From: Amphibacillus sediminis NBRC 103570 | GTDB taxonomy: Bacteria > Bacillota > Bacilli > Bacillales > Amphibacillaceae | Reading direction: 5' to 3' | Length of the DNA: 64,000 nucleotides | Assembly (NCBI RefSeq): GCF_001552275.1 | Contig: NZ_BCQW01000010.1 | Location: 1 to 64,000, forward strand | Shown: piece by piece, positions 1 through 8,956 of the stretch | Numbering within the stretch: position 1 is the stretch's first letter | Layout: the number at the start of each line of letters is the position of its first letter | The notes under the pieces: model-generated | Seen by the model: only the letters and a program-made list of their open reading frames with translations | What the model was told of the DNA's origin: nothing | Database searches by the model: none | Translations under genes and position numbers: made by a program

Positions 1-463
1 GGTTCGTCACTTATTTGCGACAGCTCATATATTATATAATGAAAAATATATAATGTCAACATTTTTTTAATAAGTAATTCAAATGTGACTGTTCGCTTTC
101 AGCAACCAAGTTAGTATAACATCTTCAGATAATGTGGTCAATAATTTATTTAGCTAAAATTCTCGTAAAGCGCCTTTTTTCAGATAACGCTGTTGGGAGA
201 TATAATAATATCACGAATAATCAAAAAAGCAACAGGGAAATGATGGACGTTTACCTCATGATCAATGCATGCAAACGAAGACATCATTTCCTTATTATCA
301 TAAATCATTATTTCTTTGGATCTCCAGCACTGAACATATTCTATAAAGTACGGAAACCATTCAAACTTACATGAATGGTTTCTTAAAATCATATTTAGCA
401 AATTTCAAGGTTTTCCATGACACTCCACGAAATTAAATAGAAAACAAACCTTAAGCAACTTAA
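1..463. other. Intergenic region at window start, no supported gene
   Basis: I find no convincing gene here. The short open frames overlap each other, are AT-rich and lack ribosome sites. A perfect 11-bp inverted repeat (353-363 with 372-382, 8-nt loop) lies 80 bases beyond the nitroreductase stop and may be a weak terminator for it; no clear U-run follows on either strand. Confidence 0.5.
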
Positions 464-1141
464 CTATTCAATCCACTTAACCACTTGTTCACGTTTTTTT
501 CTTGTTTTCGGTCGGGGTTCTGCTTCTCGATAACCAAATGCCACCATGACAGAAATATCTAAATGACCATCTTCAAGCAAGCCTTCCTCTTCTAGAATCT
601 TATGAACAGATTGATAGTGGAAGCCTTCAATCGGACAAGAATCTATCCCGATTTGTGCAGCGGCTGTCATCATGTTTCCTAATGCAATATACGTTTGTTT
701 GCTCGCCCAATCAAACAAGGTCCTTTCATTTTCAAGTAACAGTAAATCTTTTTCTTGAAAATTTTTAAATTTATCGTTCACAACTGTTTCAATCACTTCT
801 TCAGGGTATTTTATTACCTGCTTCAGATGATTTTTAATATAATCTGAATCATACTTTGTATCTTTCATAGTTCGTGCCAAAATTAACACGAAATGACTGG
901 CAGTAGGGAGTTGGCCTTGTGCTCCCCATGATACGGTTTTTAATTTTTCTCTTAATTGCTCGTTCTGTACCACAACAAACTGCCAAGGTTCTAAACCAAT
1001 AGAGCTTGGTGAAAGTCGACCAACTTCTAAAATAAATTCAAAATCTTCATCTGATATTTTCTTTGTCGGATCAAATTTTTTGGTTGCGTGTCTAAAGCGA
1101 TATGCATCGATAATTTCTTGTTTTTTAAGCTCATTGCTCAT
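464..1141 (-). CDS. NAD(P)H-dependent nitroreductase family protein (YfkO-like)
   Basis: A 225-residue FMN-dependent nitroreductase of the NfsB/YfkO type, a cytosolic enzyme reducing nitroaromatics, quinones or flavins with NAD(P)H. Seen: an N-terminal segment with R-x-A-T-K-K-F-D, the flavin-contacting stretch [16 protein letters not shown], a central [10 protein letters not shown] helix, and the C-terminal VAFGYRE motif. The length is normal for YfkO proteins (about 220). The ATG start has GGGAGGA about 6 bases upstream. It is a single gene with a degraded acyltransferase remnant just upstream. The physiological substrate cannot be read from the sequence. Confidence 0.9.
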   Translation of the reverse strand: MSNELKKQEIIDAYRFRHATKKFDPTKKISDEDFEFILEVGRLSPSSIGLEPWQFVVVQNEQLREKLKTVSWGAQGQLPTASHFVLILARTMKDTKYDSDYIKNHLKQVIKYPEEVIETVVNDKFKNFQEKDLLLLENERTLFDWASKQTYIALGNMMTAAAQIGIDSCPIEGFHYQSVHKILEEEGLLEDGHLDISVMVAFGYREAEPRPKTRKKREQVVKWIE

Positions 1142-1201
1142 TTTTGTGTCCTCCCATTTTTTAATTTAGTTTCATTGGTGATTATAAAGAAAATTTCTAA
1201 T

Positions 1202-1298
1202 TATTTTTTTATTATTTTGACTGGATTACCGCCCACTACAACATTATCGGGTCTGTCCTTAATAACGACTGAAGCTGATGTAATAACTACATTACAGT
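1202..1298 (-). pseudogene. 3' remnant of a hexapeptide-repeat acetyltransferase
   Basis: On the minus strand this short frame reads as the end of a left-handed beta-helix acyltransferase: [17 protein letters not shown], then [13 protein letters not shown] and a stop. [12 protein letters not shown] is the usual C-terminal tail of maltose/serine-type acetyltransferases. No start or upstream domain is in frame, so only the last 30 or so codons survive. Nothing else in 1299-1456 looks coding. Confidence 0.6.
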
Positions 1299-1456
1299 GC
1301 TCCTCCCAAAATCATAAACAGTTCCAATCGTGATTGTTTAACCTATTCTTTTCCTTAATCCGTCGGATTGTCTAGCGGTCTAGGATGGAATGTGCTTATC
1401 TAGAATTAATTTATCAAGTTCGTTCTATCCTTGTCAAAAAGAAATAGAAAGTTAAT

Positions 1457-2410
1457 TTACACCTCTATCGCACCGCCATTGATCCGCCTAAAACCACGTA
1501 TTTTGCTCAGCTCCTCCACAATCTTTAATGCTGCTTTGTCTTTTGCCTTTGCCTCGATCATAATATCTGCTGACTTTCCATAATCTTTTAATGCTTTTAT
1601 AAATGGAATAGCAAAATCGACGTCCACATAATCAGCATGTGCTCGAATTAATTTATCAGACTTAGGTGAAGATAGGTGAAATTTAGGTGGTTTTCCCGTG
1701 CTTTCCCAAGTCGAATAAATACGTGGAATAAGATGTTCATATGAACCTTCCCCCGGGTTTGCCCAATGATGATGATAATCAAAAACGAACGGAATAGCTT
1801 GTTTTTCACAGACTTGCAACGTTTCTTCCGCAGTATAAGTTTTATCATCATTTTCCAATGTCGTTTGCATCCGAATATCTTTAGCTAGTTTTGCAAAATT
1901 CAGATGAAAACGAGTAAGTGTCTCTATTTTATTCCCATAAGCTCCACCAACGTGGATATTAATATTTGCATCTTTATGTAAGCCCATTGCTTCAAGCATT
2001 TCATAATGATAGGTCATGTCAATTATCGCATTGCTCGTGACATGATCCTGGGGACTCGTAAATAAAGTGAACTGATTGGGATGAAAGCTAACTCGCAAGT
2101 TATATTGCTGGACCAAAGCGCCAATTTCTTCAAAAAGGTTAGCGAAAGGCGTCAGGTAATCCCATTTTACCTCTGGATGTGTGGCAAGTGGCACGAGTGA
2201 TGAGGACATTCGATACATGTCGATCCCCTGGTCAATATTATAATGAAGTATCCGAATTGTACTTTTTAGATTTTGCTCCGTTTTTTCAAATAGTTTTTCC
2301 ATCCTGCTTTGTTTGTCAAGTTTCTTCCAACTCGCAAAAGTTAGTGTACGGGAAGGAGACACTTCATATAAAGACAGTGCTGTAGAAACATATCCAAACC
2401 TAAGAATCAT
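1457..2410 (-). CDS. uvsE: UV DNA damage endonuclease UvsE (UVDE)
   Basis: A 317-residue TIM-barrel endonuclease that nicks DNA 5' of UV photoproducts, an excision route separate from UvrABC. Seen: N-terminal RFGYVSTAL; metal-site segments RVSFHPNQF, NIHVGGAYGNK, TLENDDKTY and FVFDYHHHWANPG; and late HLSSPK and D-x-MIEAKAKDKA. These are the ordered histidine/glutamate/aspartate metal ligands of the family. Full length. The ATG has AGGAGG 7 bases upstream. No LexA-type CGAAC-N4-GTTCG box is visible upstream. Monocistronic; common in spore-forming Bacillaceae, where it protects against solar UV. Confidence 0.93.
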   Translation of the reverse strand: MILRFGYVSTALSLYEVSPSRTLTFASWKKLDKQSRMEKLFEKTEQNLKSTIRILHYNIDQGIDMYRMSSSLVPLATHPEVKWDYLTPFANLFEEIGALVQQYNLRVSFHPNQFTLFTSPQDHVTSNAIIDMTYHYEMLEAMGLHKDANINIHVGGAYGNKIETLTRFHLNFAKLAKDIRMQTTLENDDKTYTAEETLQVCEKQAIPFVFDYHHHWANPGEGSYEHLIPRIYSTWESTGKPPKFHLSSPKSDKLIRAHADYVDVDFAIPFIKALKDYGKSADIMIEAKAKDKAALKIVEELSKIRGFRRINGGAIEV

Positions 2411-2798
2411 CTCGCAACCTCCTGTTTGAGTGCTCTACCCTTTCACTTTTATTAATAACCCGCTTTCTAATTATACGTCATTATTCTATTTTAGTATGTC
2501 TATTTGTTTTCAAATCATAGGTATACGAAGTAACAAAGCAAACTTCGTACAATCACCGCTAATATAAAGAGATAAGTACACCATACATAATGGGTAGAGG
2601 GATCTGCATGCTAGTCAGGCATCACTTTTAACCAAGTATTCATTGACCTTTCAATAAGAAGATTTTTTATATCAAAAAATTACCGAGCATAGGAATAAGC
2701 GTCCCTATTAACTGCGAAACACCTGATATTCATTGTACATTCGATCATAAAGAACAAGACAACTCAGAGATATACAGCATGACTCATTGAACTTCCGC
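2411..2798. other. Intergenic region, no gene seen
   Basis: This holds the uvsE 5' region and the space beyond the Crp/Fnr gene. The only structure I see is a short inverted repeat, TACGAAGT (2524-2531) with ACTTCGTA (2542-2549), without a U-run. No open frame has a ribosome site or recognisable product. Confidence 0.5.
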
Positions 2799-3488
2799 TT
2801 AAAGAATCTCCCTCTCTAGTTTGTCCCTATTAATAAGAAAGTACCCTGCCTCATCACGCTGAATCATGCCTTTTTTCCTTAATTGATTAAGTGTCCGATT
2901 CATTGTTTCTCTGGTTGTTCCAATCATATTGGCTAATTCTTGATTGGTAAAATGTGAGGTAAGTCGATAATGTTCCTTAATCTTCACACCATTCGATTGT
3001 GTTAAACGAAGCAGAAGCATGACAATTTGTTCGTATGTATTTCGAAGCATTTTTTCCTCTAGCCTACTCTGCAGATCCACTATTTTCTCTCCTAAAACCC
3101 TGAACATCTTTATACAAATTTCTGGGTATTCCAATAAGATATTCTCAAACTTTTGAACGGGTATCACAATCAGTTCAGCAGTCTCCAAAACCTCTGCGTG
3201 AGCCGGAAAATTACCATTTCTGAAGAACCCTGCGTGGGGAAACATATCACCCGCTTCAAGTATTGAGACGATTTGTTCTTTACCTGACAAATCCGATTTA
3301 TGAATTTTTATTTTACCAGAATAAATAAAAAATACACGATCAAGGGGCTCCTCTTGCATAAAGACAAAAGCCTCTGCTTGATAAGTCCTTATTCTTGCAA
3401 TGCCAACAATCGGGTCCATTTCGTCTGTCGAAAGCCCTTTAAATAAAGACACTGCTTGTAAATGTTTTTTTATTATCGATGCATTCAT
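2799..3488 (-). CDS. Crp/Fnr family transcriptional regulator
   Basis: A 229-residue regulator with an N-terminal cyclic-nucleotide-binding-type beta-barrel (about residues 10-125), a long dimerisation helix (about 130-155), and a C-terminal Crp winged helix with the recognition segment TNQELANMIGTTRETMNRTLNQLRK broken here only by description. There is no N-terminal cysteine cluster, so it is not a [4Fe-4S] FNR of E. coli type; its barrel may sense NO, haem or redox state. It is divergent from ric, the Fe-S/NO damage repair gene, which carries a TGTGA-N6-TCACC box, so control of ric is the obvious inference. The ATG start has AAGGAG 7 bases upstream. Confidence 0.88.
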   Translation of the reverse strand: MNASIIKKHLQAVSLFKGLSTDEMDPIVGIARIRTYQAEAFVFMQEEPLDRVFFIYSGKIKIHKSDLSGKEQIVSILEAGDMFPHAGFFRNGNFPAHAEVLETAELIVIPVQKFENILLEYPEICIKMFRVLGEKIVDLQSRLEEKMLRNTYEQIVMLLLRLTQSNGVKIKEHYRLTSHFTNQELANMIGTTRETMNRTLNQLRKKGMIQRDEAGYFLINRDKLEREIL

Positions 3489-3589
3489 TGCTAAACTCCT
3501 TAGTGGAAATCATTCTATTTTTTCACCTAGAAATAAGCATACAGAACCTTTCCTTTCTATTATACTAAGCTATTCTATCAAAAACGATC

Positions 3590-3741
3590 ATAAAGTGAAA
3601 CTTCGTTCAGCGTGGGCGTCTCCATCGCCCTCTGAACATTAGTTGAACCAATCGGGCCGTGACTATTTCTTGAAGTGGGAGTCTTACAAAAGATTCGATG
3701 GGGCGAGTAACCGCAGCCCCAGACAGTTACACTGCGATAAA
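3590..3741 (-). mobile_element. R1 element copy A (short, internally deleted)
   Basis: This is an R1 repeat, oriented with the TTTATCGCAG end at 3741 and the CACTTTAT end at 3590. The terminal hairpin loop is short and part of the centre, between the CCGATTGGTTCAAC and CTCCCACTTC blocks, is missing. It lies between the Crp/Fnr gene and ric, just upstream of the ric control region. See the R1 finding for the family description. Confidence 0.75.
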
Positions 3742-3767
3742 AAATCATCGTTAAATAGACATAACTC

Positions 3768-3783
3768 TGTGATTCAAATCACC
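3768..3783 (+). promoter_or_regulatory. FNR/CRP-type operator upstream of ric
   Basis: TGTGA-TTCAAA-TCACC, a near-perfect match to the TGTGA-N6-TCACA box of Bacillus Fnr/Crp proteins. A plausible -10 (TATCCT, 3805-3810) puts +1 near 3817, so the box centre (3775.5) falls at about -41.5, the class II activator position. The neighbouring Crp/Fnr gene is the likely regulator (inference). Confidence 0.65.
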
Positions 3784-3849
3784 ATTTCTATATCAGAGGA
3801 ATGATATCCTATTCTTATATTCAAATAAACATTATGGGAGGTATTTATT

Positions 3850-4563
3850 TTGGCAAATACATTTACAGAAGAAGCTATTGTAGGAGAAATTGTAACTAAA
3901 TTTCCAAAGGCAAGTGATATTTTCAAATCCTATCGCATTGACTTTTGTTGTGGGGGAAACCGCCCACTGATAGATGCTATTAATGAAAAAAACTTATCGG
4001 CAGATGAGGTCTTAGACAAACTGAACACATTGTATGATGAAACGGTCGCATTAAATGAAACCAGAGTTGATTGGGAGAATATTTCCGATCGTGAACTGAT
4101 TGACCATATTATCCATAAACATCACAGCTATCTAAATGAAGAATTACCGAGTTTGACTCCTTATGTTACTCGACTGTTACGAGTTCATGGTGCAGCACAA
4201 CCGCATTTGGCTCAAATTCACCGATTGTTTAATGAGTTAAAAGTAGAACTTGAACAACACTTAATTCAGGAAGAAACAGAAGATTTCCCACTTATTTTAG
4301 AAATAGAGCAAAATCGCACAGATGAAAATATAGCGAAACTAAAAAAAGTTGTAGAAAATTTAGAGAGCGATCATAACCATGCTGGAGATCTTTTAAAAGA
4401 AATTCGCGAGGTGACAAACAATTTCACACCACCAGAAAATGCTTGTGGAACTTATCGTTTAGTGTACCAGCGGCTTGAAGACCTTGAATCAAACATGTTT
4501 GAACACATTCATTTAGAAAGTAACATCTTGTTCCCACGCGCTTTAGCACAACAATTAAAATAA
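3850..4563 (+). CDS. ric: Iron-sulfur cluster repair di-iron protein Ric/ScdA
   Basis: A 237-residue Ric (ScdA/YtfE) protein, a cytosolic di-iron hemerythrin-like protein that repairs Fe-S clusters after nitric oxide or peroxide damage. Seen: an N-terminal ScdA_N domain (about 1-60) with FKSYRIDFCCGG, then the hemerythrin four-helix domain with iron-ligand segments HHSYLNEELP, HLIQEETEDFP, ESDHNHAG and FEHIHLESNILFPRA. The start is TTG (3850), chosen because GGGAGG lies 8 bases upstream and no in-frame ATG precedes. The FNR-type box upstream and divergent Crp/Fnr gene suggest induction by NO or low oxygen. Confidence 0.93.
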   Translation: MANTFTEEAIVGEIVTKFPKASDIFKSYRIDFCCGGNRPLIDAINEKNLSADEVLDKLNTLYDETVALNETRVDWENISDRELIDHIIHKHHSYLNEELPSLTPYVTRLLRVHGAAQPHLAQIHRLFNELKVELEQHLIQEETEDFPLILEIEQNRTDENIAKLKKVVENLESDHNHAGDLLKEIREVTNNFTPPENACGTYRLVYQRLEDLESNMFEHIHLESNILFPRALAQQLK

Positions 4564-4600
4564 TAATGAACTCTCCCCTGTCAAGTAGACAGTGGAAAAA

Positions 4601-4755
4601 ATAAAGTGAAACTTCGTTCAGTGGGGGGGGTTGACGCATAGGATGTGCTCGTGCAGACGTTGCGGCGCGACATCGCGAACTTAGTCAGCTTACTCTCCCC
4701 CACTGAACGTTAGTTGAACCATTCAGGCCGTTACTGGCTATCGAATCTCCCACTC
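4601..4755 (-). mobile_element. R1 element copy B (truncated at its 5' end)
   Basis: It has the CACTTTAT end (4601), the long variable loop and the arms of the terminal hairpin, and continues to the first CTCCCACT arm, but lacks the CGCAGTG end block. The sequence directly after the break (4756-4853) is open in one plus frame ending in a stop, perhaps the tail of another lost gene; I cannot name it. Confidence 0.7.
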
Positions 4756-4867
4756 TTTCGCCAAGACTAGAATGGATTGATGCCCATCACCTTTATGAGC
4801 AGAAAATGCATGGTAATAAAGTAAGCTATTTGTTTAAGAGAAAGAGACTTAATTAAAGGCAGGAAAG

Positions 4868-5169
4868 GAACTGGGACAAAAGTAGTCTCTGATACTAAAA
4901 AAGATCTCCGTCACCCAGAAAAAGTGACGGAGATCTTTTTTGTTTTTCCTTGACAACCGTTGATTTGAATCTGCCTGATATGGCCGATGCATTTCCTCAT
5001 GTTCATCGCCATGAAGACAAATCCAATTTCATTTTTCATTTTCCCCGTCCTTCTGACCGAGAATTGTATGGAACGTGGCGCGTTGGTCCCTTGTTTTAAA
5101 GATAAGAAGCTCCCCTCTACATTAACAATATCTGCCATTCTGAATTTTTGTTTAGTGTAATATATTTTC
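4868..5169 (-). pseudogene. Remnant of a DDE transposase (IS1182-like C-terminus)
   Basis: The minus-strand frame gives the last 85 or so residues of a DDE transposase: VEGSFLSLKQ, then RSIQFSVRRTGKMKNEIGF and VFMAMNMRKC. The pattern VEGSF...LKQ...RF..R....K.E.GF...A.N.RK is typical of the C-terminal catalytic-glutamate region of IS1182/IS4-type enzymes. There is no N-terminus; the frame runs into the 3' end of ygxA. At its outer end, CTGGGACAAAAG (4871-4882) matches the terminal repeats of two MITEs in this window (12779, 43985), suggesting it is the element's right inverted repeat. Confidence 0.65.
4897..4941. terminator. Bidirectional terminator hairpin at an IS remnant
   Basis: A perfect 18-bp stem (4897-4914 with 4924-4941) ending in A-run/T-run on both sides, with a 9-nt loop. 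It overlaps the stop of the transposase remnant. Confidence 0.75.
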
Positions 5170-6042
5170 TTATTCGTTCGCAGGTCGATACAATCGATGG
5201 TAAACACCTTGCCCCTTCGCTTCTAATAATTCAATTGTAATAAGTTGTTTTTCAACAAGGTAATCTAGCATCATACTTAGATCAAGCTGATAATACTGGA
5301 GGTCAGGATGGTTGGCTAAGTCACCGAAGCTCCAGCTTCCCTGCTTTGTTTTCATAACATCAAGTAAATGCTTAGCTGCTATTTTTGATTTACTATTAAT
5401 CGACACATCGATTGCAAGCATCATTAAACCTAATCGATCTGCTAAAGGCTCATCACTCGAAAGTAATTCTTCATATAGTTTAAAGGTTGGCGGGTCAAGT
5501 CGTTTAATTTGATCCCAAACAATGCGTTCAGGATGATAGCCTTGTCCAATAAGGGTAAGCCTACCTAAACTATGCAAAGCAGAGATTACTTTATTGTAGC
5601 AGTCAAGTTGATTCTCTGTTTCAAAAAACTGCTTCGCTTCGCGATAGCTTCGTGTAAGCTTAGCAAATTCGATCGCCATTCTTAAATAACGCTTCTCATT
5701 CGGAAATTGATCGAGCTCTGTTCTTAGTTCGCTAATGTATTCATTCCGATCAAATATGACCTTCCCCTCTGTAACCCATTGCACGACCCGACGATACGTA
5801 CTGGTATCAATCCATAATTTTAGCTGCTGTTCATTAACAACATGCATCGCAGCTGTTCCAGCTTCAAATTGATAATGTTTAACATACCAAGGTTGCTCAC
5901 TATCCTTAACAATGATTAATAAAATAGCATCAAAATTATCAGTAATCGGGCTATGATTTAATTGTTTTTCTAAGATTATAATACCTAATGTTCTCGATTC
6001 ACTTGCGCGCTCCTGATAAATAGTACGTAATAATGCTTCCAC
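5170..6042 (-). CDS. ygxA: Nucleotidyltransferase-like protein YgxA
   Basis: A 290-residue protein matching Bacillus YgxA, annotated as nucleotidyltransferase-like; no biochemical role is known to me. Seen: an N-terminal alpha/beta part with FDAILLIIVKD and VRQVVQW-like segments, then a helical C-terminal half with a winged-helix look (YQLDLSMMLDYLVEKQLI). GTG start with AGGAG 8 bases upstream. It lies downstream of perR on the same strand, as in B. subtilis, but the small membrane gene ygzB found there is absent. The stop lies at the edge of the transposase remnant. Confidence 0.8.
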   Translation of the reverse strand: MEALLRTIYQERASESRTLGIIILEKQLNHSPITDNFDAILLIIVKDSEQPWYVKHYQFEAGTAAMHVVNEQQLKLWIDTSTYRRVVQWVTEGKVIFDRNEYISELRTELDQFPNEKRYLRMAIEFAKLTRSYREAKQFFETENQLDCYNKVISALHSLGRLTLIGQGYHPERIVWDQIKRLDPPTFKLYEELLSSDEPLADRLGLMMLAIDVSINSKSKIAAKHLLDVMKTKQGSWSFGDLANHPDLQYYQLDLSMMLDYLVEKQLITIELLEAKGQGVYHRLYRPANE

Positions 6043-6393
6043 ATTTCCACTCCTATACGTATCTTTTCTAGAAATAATTATTCGACAAGAAAAAGCAAAA
6101 AACCTTTAATTTCTTTAAAAATCCGCATTTAGTATTACAGAAAATTATTGATGTATTGTAATCGAAAAAACAGAAGTTGGCATGATAAACTTTATTTTTA
6201 GTTAGAATACCGTTTTTTCAGTATTAAACGTGAGTTATCTCCTGCTGAAAATAACTTTACTTTTTATATAGTTCTAATTGATATCCAACTTAACGGCAAT
6301 CACTATTCAGGAAGTCTTATACCACTGTTCACCGATAAAGCTTTAAACGTGGTTGCTGATAAAATCCGAACCACTTAAGTGAAGAAACGCAAA
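6043..6393. other. AT-rich intergenic region between perR and ygxA
   Basis: About 350 bases with no supported gene. In B. subtilis this position holds ygzB; no remnant of it is recognisable. It presumably holds the ygxA promoter, but I see no clear -35/-10 pair. Confidence 0.4.
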
Positions 6394-6419
6394 AACCCTC
6401 TTTGTTATCAAAGAGGGTT
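6394..6419 (-). terminator. perR terminator
   Basis: An 11-bp perfect stem AACCCTCTTTG (6394-6404) / CAAAGAGGGTT (6409-6419) with a 4-nt loop, followed on the minus strand by TTTTG. It sits 14 bases past the perR stop. Confidence 0.85.
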
Positions 6420-6432
6420 GAATGATAGTACT

Positions 6433-6864
6433 TTAATGAGTGGTTTTACAATCAGGGCATTTTCCGTAAATCTCCATACGGTGATGGCTTATCTCAAAGC
6501 CTGTGACCTTTTCAGCTAGTGCTTCAACCTCATCCAAGCTCGGATAATGAAAGTCAACTATTTTACCACAGGATTCACAAATGACATGATAGTGCTTTGT
6601 TGTATTGTAGTCGAACCGACTTGAAGCATCACCATAAGTCAGCTCCTTAACTAGACCAATTTCTCTAAAGACACGCAAGTTATTATAAACAGTTGCGACA
6701 CTCATGTTCGGAAATTTACCCTCTAGTGCTTTATAGATATCATCCGCTGTCGGGTGTGTTTCAGCATGAATCAAAAATTCCAAAACAGCATGACGTTGTG
6801 GTGTAATCCGCACACCTGATTCCTTTAAACGTTCGACTGCCTCTTGAAGCTCATTCGCATGCAT
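6433..6864 (-). CDS. perR: Peroxide-responsive repressor PerR (Fur family)
   Basis: A 143-residue Fur-family repressor of peroxide stress genes. With the start at MHANEL (6864) the residues fall on the B. subtilis PerR numbering: regulatory metal ligands His37, Asp85, His91, His93, Asp104, and structural zinc cysteines 96, 99, 136, 139. Asp85 is the residue that marks PerR rather than Fur. The start is chosen for this alignment and because GAGGTG lies 7 bases upstream; in-frame ATGs 6 and 36 bases earlier are possible. A Per box lies over its promoter. It heads the block with bcp and other redox genes nearby. Confidence 0.95.
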   Translation of the reverse strand: MHANELQEAVERLKESGVRITPQRHAVLEFLIHAETHPTADDIYKALEGKFPNMSVATVYNNLRVFREIGLVKELTYGDASSRFDYNTTKHYHVICESCGKIVDFHYPSLDEVEALAEKVTGFEISHHRMEIYGKCPDCKTTH

Positions 6865-6968
6865 CGCCATCCACCTCACTTTCACTAATATTACGATCAA
6901 CTAAGATTCATTGTACATCACGAATATTCATTTTGCTTACCTATTTTTAATTTACTTCTATTATTATA

Positions 6969-7017
6969 TTATAATCCTTATAATCTTAGTGTAACCGCTC
7001 AGTTAACATTCTGTCAA
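6969..7017 (-). promoter_or_regulatory. perR promoter with Per box
   Basis: On the minus strand: -35 TTGACA (7012-7017), 18-bp spacer, -10 TACACT (6988-6993). Immediately downstream, 6969-6983 reads TTATAAT-C-CTTATAA, one mismatch from the Per box TTATAAT-N-ATTATAA. The operator covers the start of transcription, which fits the autoregulation known for PerR. Confidence 0.7.
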
Positions 7018-7066
7018 TAAAAGTACGTCATCCTAGCTATCCTTTGAGGTAAATGGCTGGCTTTTA

Positions 7067-7633
7067 TTACTTTTTATAGCGGAAAAATTTCTCGTCACAG
7101 GCACTGAATTGATTAACGTATCGTGCTGCGACAAAAAGTAAATCAGAAAGTCGATTCAGAAATGACAGGACTAATGGATTTAACTGACTTTTCAGCTCAA
7201 CTACAATACGTTCAGCTCTGCGAACAATTGTCCGAGCATGGTGTAAGGTTGCTGATGCTTGATGACCGCTCGGTAAAATAAAATGCTTAATTGGTGGTAA
7301 CTGTTCTTCCCAATGGTCAATTGCTTGTTCTAGTTGTTCAATATGCTTAGCTTCTAATGGCCATGGCACATCATGTCCCGGTGGTGTAGCCAGTTCCGAT
7401 CCAACGTAAAAAAGCAACGTTTGAGTCATTTCCATACATGATAAAAATGTCTTGCGCTCTGATAAGGACCAGGTTAACCCGCCTTGATCGACTATACTAA
7501 CTGCCAGACCAATGACTGCGTTAGCCTCATCACATGTTCCATAGGCTTGCACTCGCAAATCATTCTTAGCCACACGTTGACCTGAGATTAAGCTTGTCTC
7601 ACCGTCATCACCAGTCCGTGTATAAATTGACAA
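7067..7633 (-). CDS. Cob(I)yrinic acid a,c-diamide adenosyltransferase (PduO type)
   Basis: A 188-residue PduO-type ATP:cob(I)alamin adenosyltransferase, which moves the 5'-deoxyadenosyl group of ATP to cob(I)alamin to make coenzyme B12. Seen: the N-terminal ATP motif YTRTGDDGETSL, the central acidic segment YGTCDEANAVIG, and the helix R-T-IVRRAERIVVEL with the conserved arginines, then FLNRLSDLLFVAARY. Equivalent to B. subtilis YvqK. It starts 2 bases after the stop of the dehydrogenase gene, so the two are almost certainly one transcript. No cobalamin riboswitch is visible upstream. Confidence 0.92.
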   Translation of the reverse strand: MSIYTRTGDDGETSLISGQRVAKNDLRVQAYGTCDEANAVIGLAVSIVDQGGLTWSLSERKTFLSCMEMTQTLLFYVGSELATPPGHDVPWPLEAKHIEQLEQAIDHWEEQLPPIKHFILPSGHQASATLHHARTIVRRAERIVVELKSQLNPLVLSFLNRLSDLLFVAARYVNQFSACDEKFFRYKK

Positions 7634-7635
7634 TA

Positions 7636-8586
7636 TTAATACCCCCTTGCCGGATCTATTTGATTAATCGGTAATGATTTACCCTTTAAAAAATGATCTA
7701 AATTTTGCTCAAAGATAACCATTGCTCGTGACAAATAGTGGGCCGATTTCCCGGAGATGTGAGGTGTTAAGGTGATTTTGCCATGTGACCAAATTGGACT
7801 ATCTTCTGGCAATGGTTCTATTTCCGTTACATCAAGTATAGCATGCTCAATTTGATTGGTGTCCAAAGCATGCAAGAGGACTTTTTCAGTTACCGCATCC
7901 CCTCGACCCATGTTTAGAAAAACCGCATCCTGTTTCATCGCTTCAAAATGCTCAGCTTGATAATAGCCTTTAGTTGAAGGCGTACTTGGTAATATCGAAA
8001 CAACAAAATCAGCTTGAGCTAATGCTGCTTTAACCGAATCATTCTTAAAGACTTGATCAAAGTAAGGGCGCGAACCTCCCGAATTCGTTACGGCATATGT
8101 CGTCATATAGAACGCTTTCGCTAAACGTGCCAACTCCTCACCAATGGCACCTGCCCCTACTATCGTCATCGTACGCCCCGAAATCTCACGGGTAGGAATT
8201 GATTTATCCCATCTTTTTTCAGCTTGCTGGTGAGCAAATTGAAGATTTTGACGATAATAGTTTAACAGCATAGCTATAGCGTATTCAGCCATCGGTACTT
8301 TATGTATGCCTCGAGCGTTCGTTATGACGATCCCTCGTTCTTGAATCGCTTTAAAAGGCATTTGATCAACACCCGCTGAAAGCACCATTATCCATTTAAG
8401 CTTTGTGGCACGATAAATATCATCATCGGTAAGGTCCTCACCGAAAGTCATTAAAATATCCATTTCCTTAATAAGGGTATTTGCTTCTTTTATATTTTTA
8501 AAAAACTTGAAAATTAGAGCTGGATATTGATCTGTTAGTTTTTTTTCTAATTGATCACCAAGTTTAGTTGTTGATACAACGAGCAC
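7636..8586 (-). CDS. D-isomer-specific 2-hydroxyacid dehydrogenase
   Basis: A 316-residue NAD(P)-dependent 2-hydroxyacid dehydrogenase. Seen: an N-terminal substrate domain with LSAGVDQMPF, the Rossmann motif IVGAGAIGEELARLAKAF (about residue 140), the catalytic arginine in FLNMGRGDAV, the glutamate in DVTEIEPLPEDSPIW, and the catalytic histidine in LTPHISGKS. The family includes glyoxylate/hydroxypyruvate reductases and phosphoglycerate dehydrogenase; the short form without an ACT domain argues against SerA. It is the first gene of the operon with the cobalamin adenosyltransferase. The true substrate is not decidable here. Confidence 0.88.
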   Translation of the reverse strand: MLVVSTTKLGDQLEKKLTDQYPALIFKFFKNIKEANTLIKEMDILMTFGEDLTDDDIYRATKLKWIMVLSAGVDQMPFKAIQERGIVITNARGIHKVPMAEYAIAMLLNYYRQNLQFAHQQAEKRWDKSIPTREISGRTMTIVGAGAIGEELARLAKAFYMTTYAVTNSGGSRPYFDQVFKNDSVKAALAQADFVVSILPSTPSTKGYYQAEHFEAMKQDAVFLNMGRGDAVTEKVLLHALDTNQIEHAILDVTEIEPLPEDSPIWSHGKITLTPHISGKSAHYLSRAMVIFEQNLDHFLKGKSLPINQIDPARGY

Positions 8587-8670
8587 GACAATCCCCCACT
8601 ATCTTGTTTAATTATATGTTTTTACTGTAAAGCATTATGTGGCTAGATGTCAAAAAACAATTCGTAGCAC

Positions 8671-8911
8671 CATAAAATGAACCTTCGTTCAGTGGGAGGA
8701 GCGACGCCTAGGATGTGCTAGTGCATGCGTTGCGACACCACGTTGCAAACTTAGACAGTTACCTCTCTCCCCCACTGAATCAATCGAGCTGTTACTGCTG
8801 TTGGAACTCCCACTTAGAGATAGCATGTGCCCTTATTCTTGAAGGGGGAGGTTTACAAAAGTCCTTCGATGGGGCGAGTAATCGCAGCCCCAGTCAGTTA
8901 CACTGCGATAA
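8671..8911 (-). mobile_element. R1 element copy C (long form)
   Basis: A full-length R1 with the variable loop insert in the terminal hairpin. Its CGCAGTG end abuts the U-run of the bcp terminator: the terminator's TTTTTAT is the 5' flank of the element. Confidence 0.8.
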
Positions 8912-8949
8912 AAATCGCTAGTTAAATATAAAAATGATAACTAGCGATT
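8912..8949 (-). terminator. bcp terminator, abutting R1 copy C
   Basis: AATCGCTAGTTA pairs with TAACTAGCGATT (12 bp) and is followed on the minus strand by TTTTTAT, where R1 begins. Confidence 0.8.
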
Positions 8950-8956
8950 GCTGCGA

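Noticed and set aside
132-401. Overlapping short open frames on both strands
   Set aside because: No ribosome site, AT-rich composition, no family resemblance, and mutual overlap.
4756-4853. Plus-strand open frame after the broken end of R1 copy B
   Set aside because: It could be the tail of a lost gene, but about 30 codons with no recognisable motif is not enough to call.
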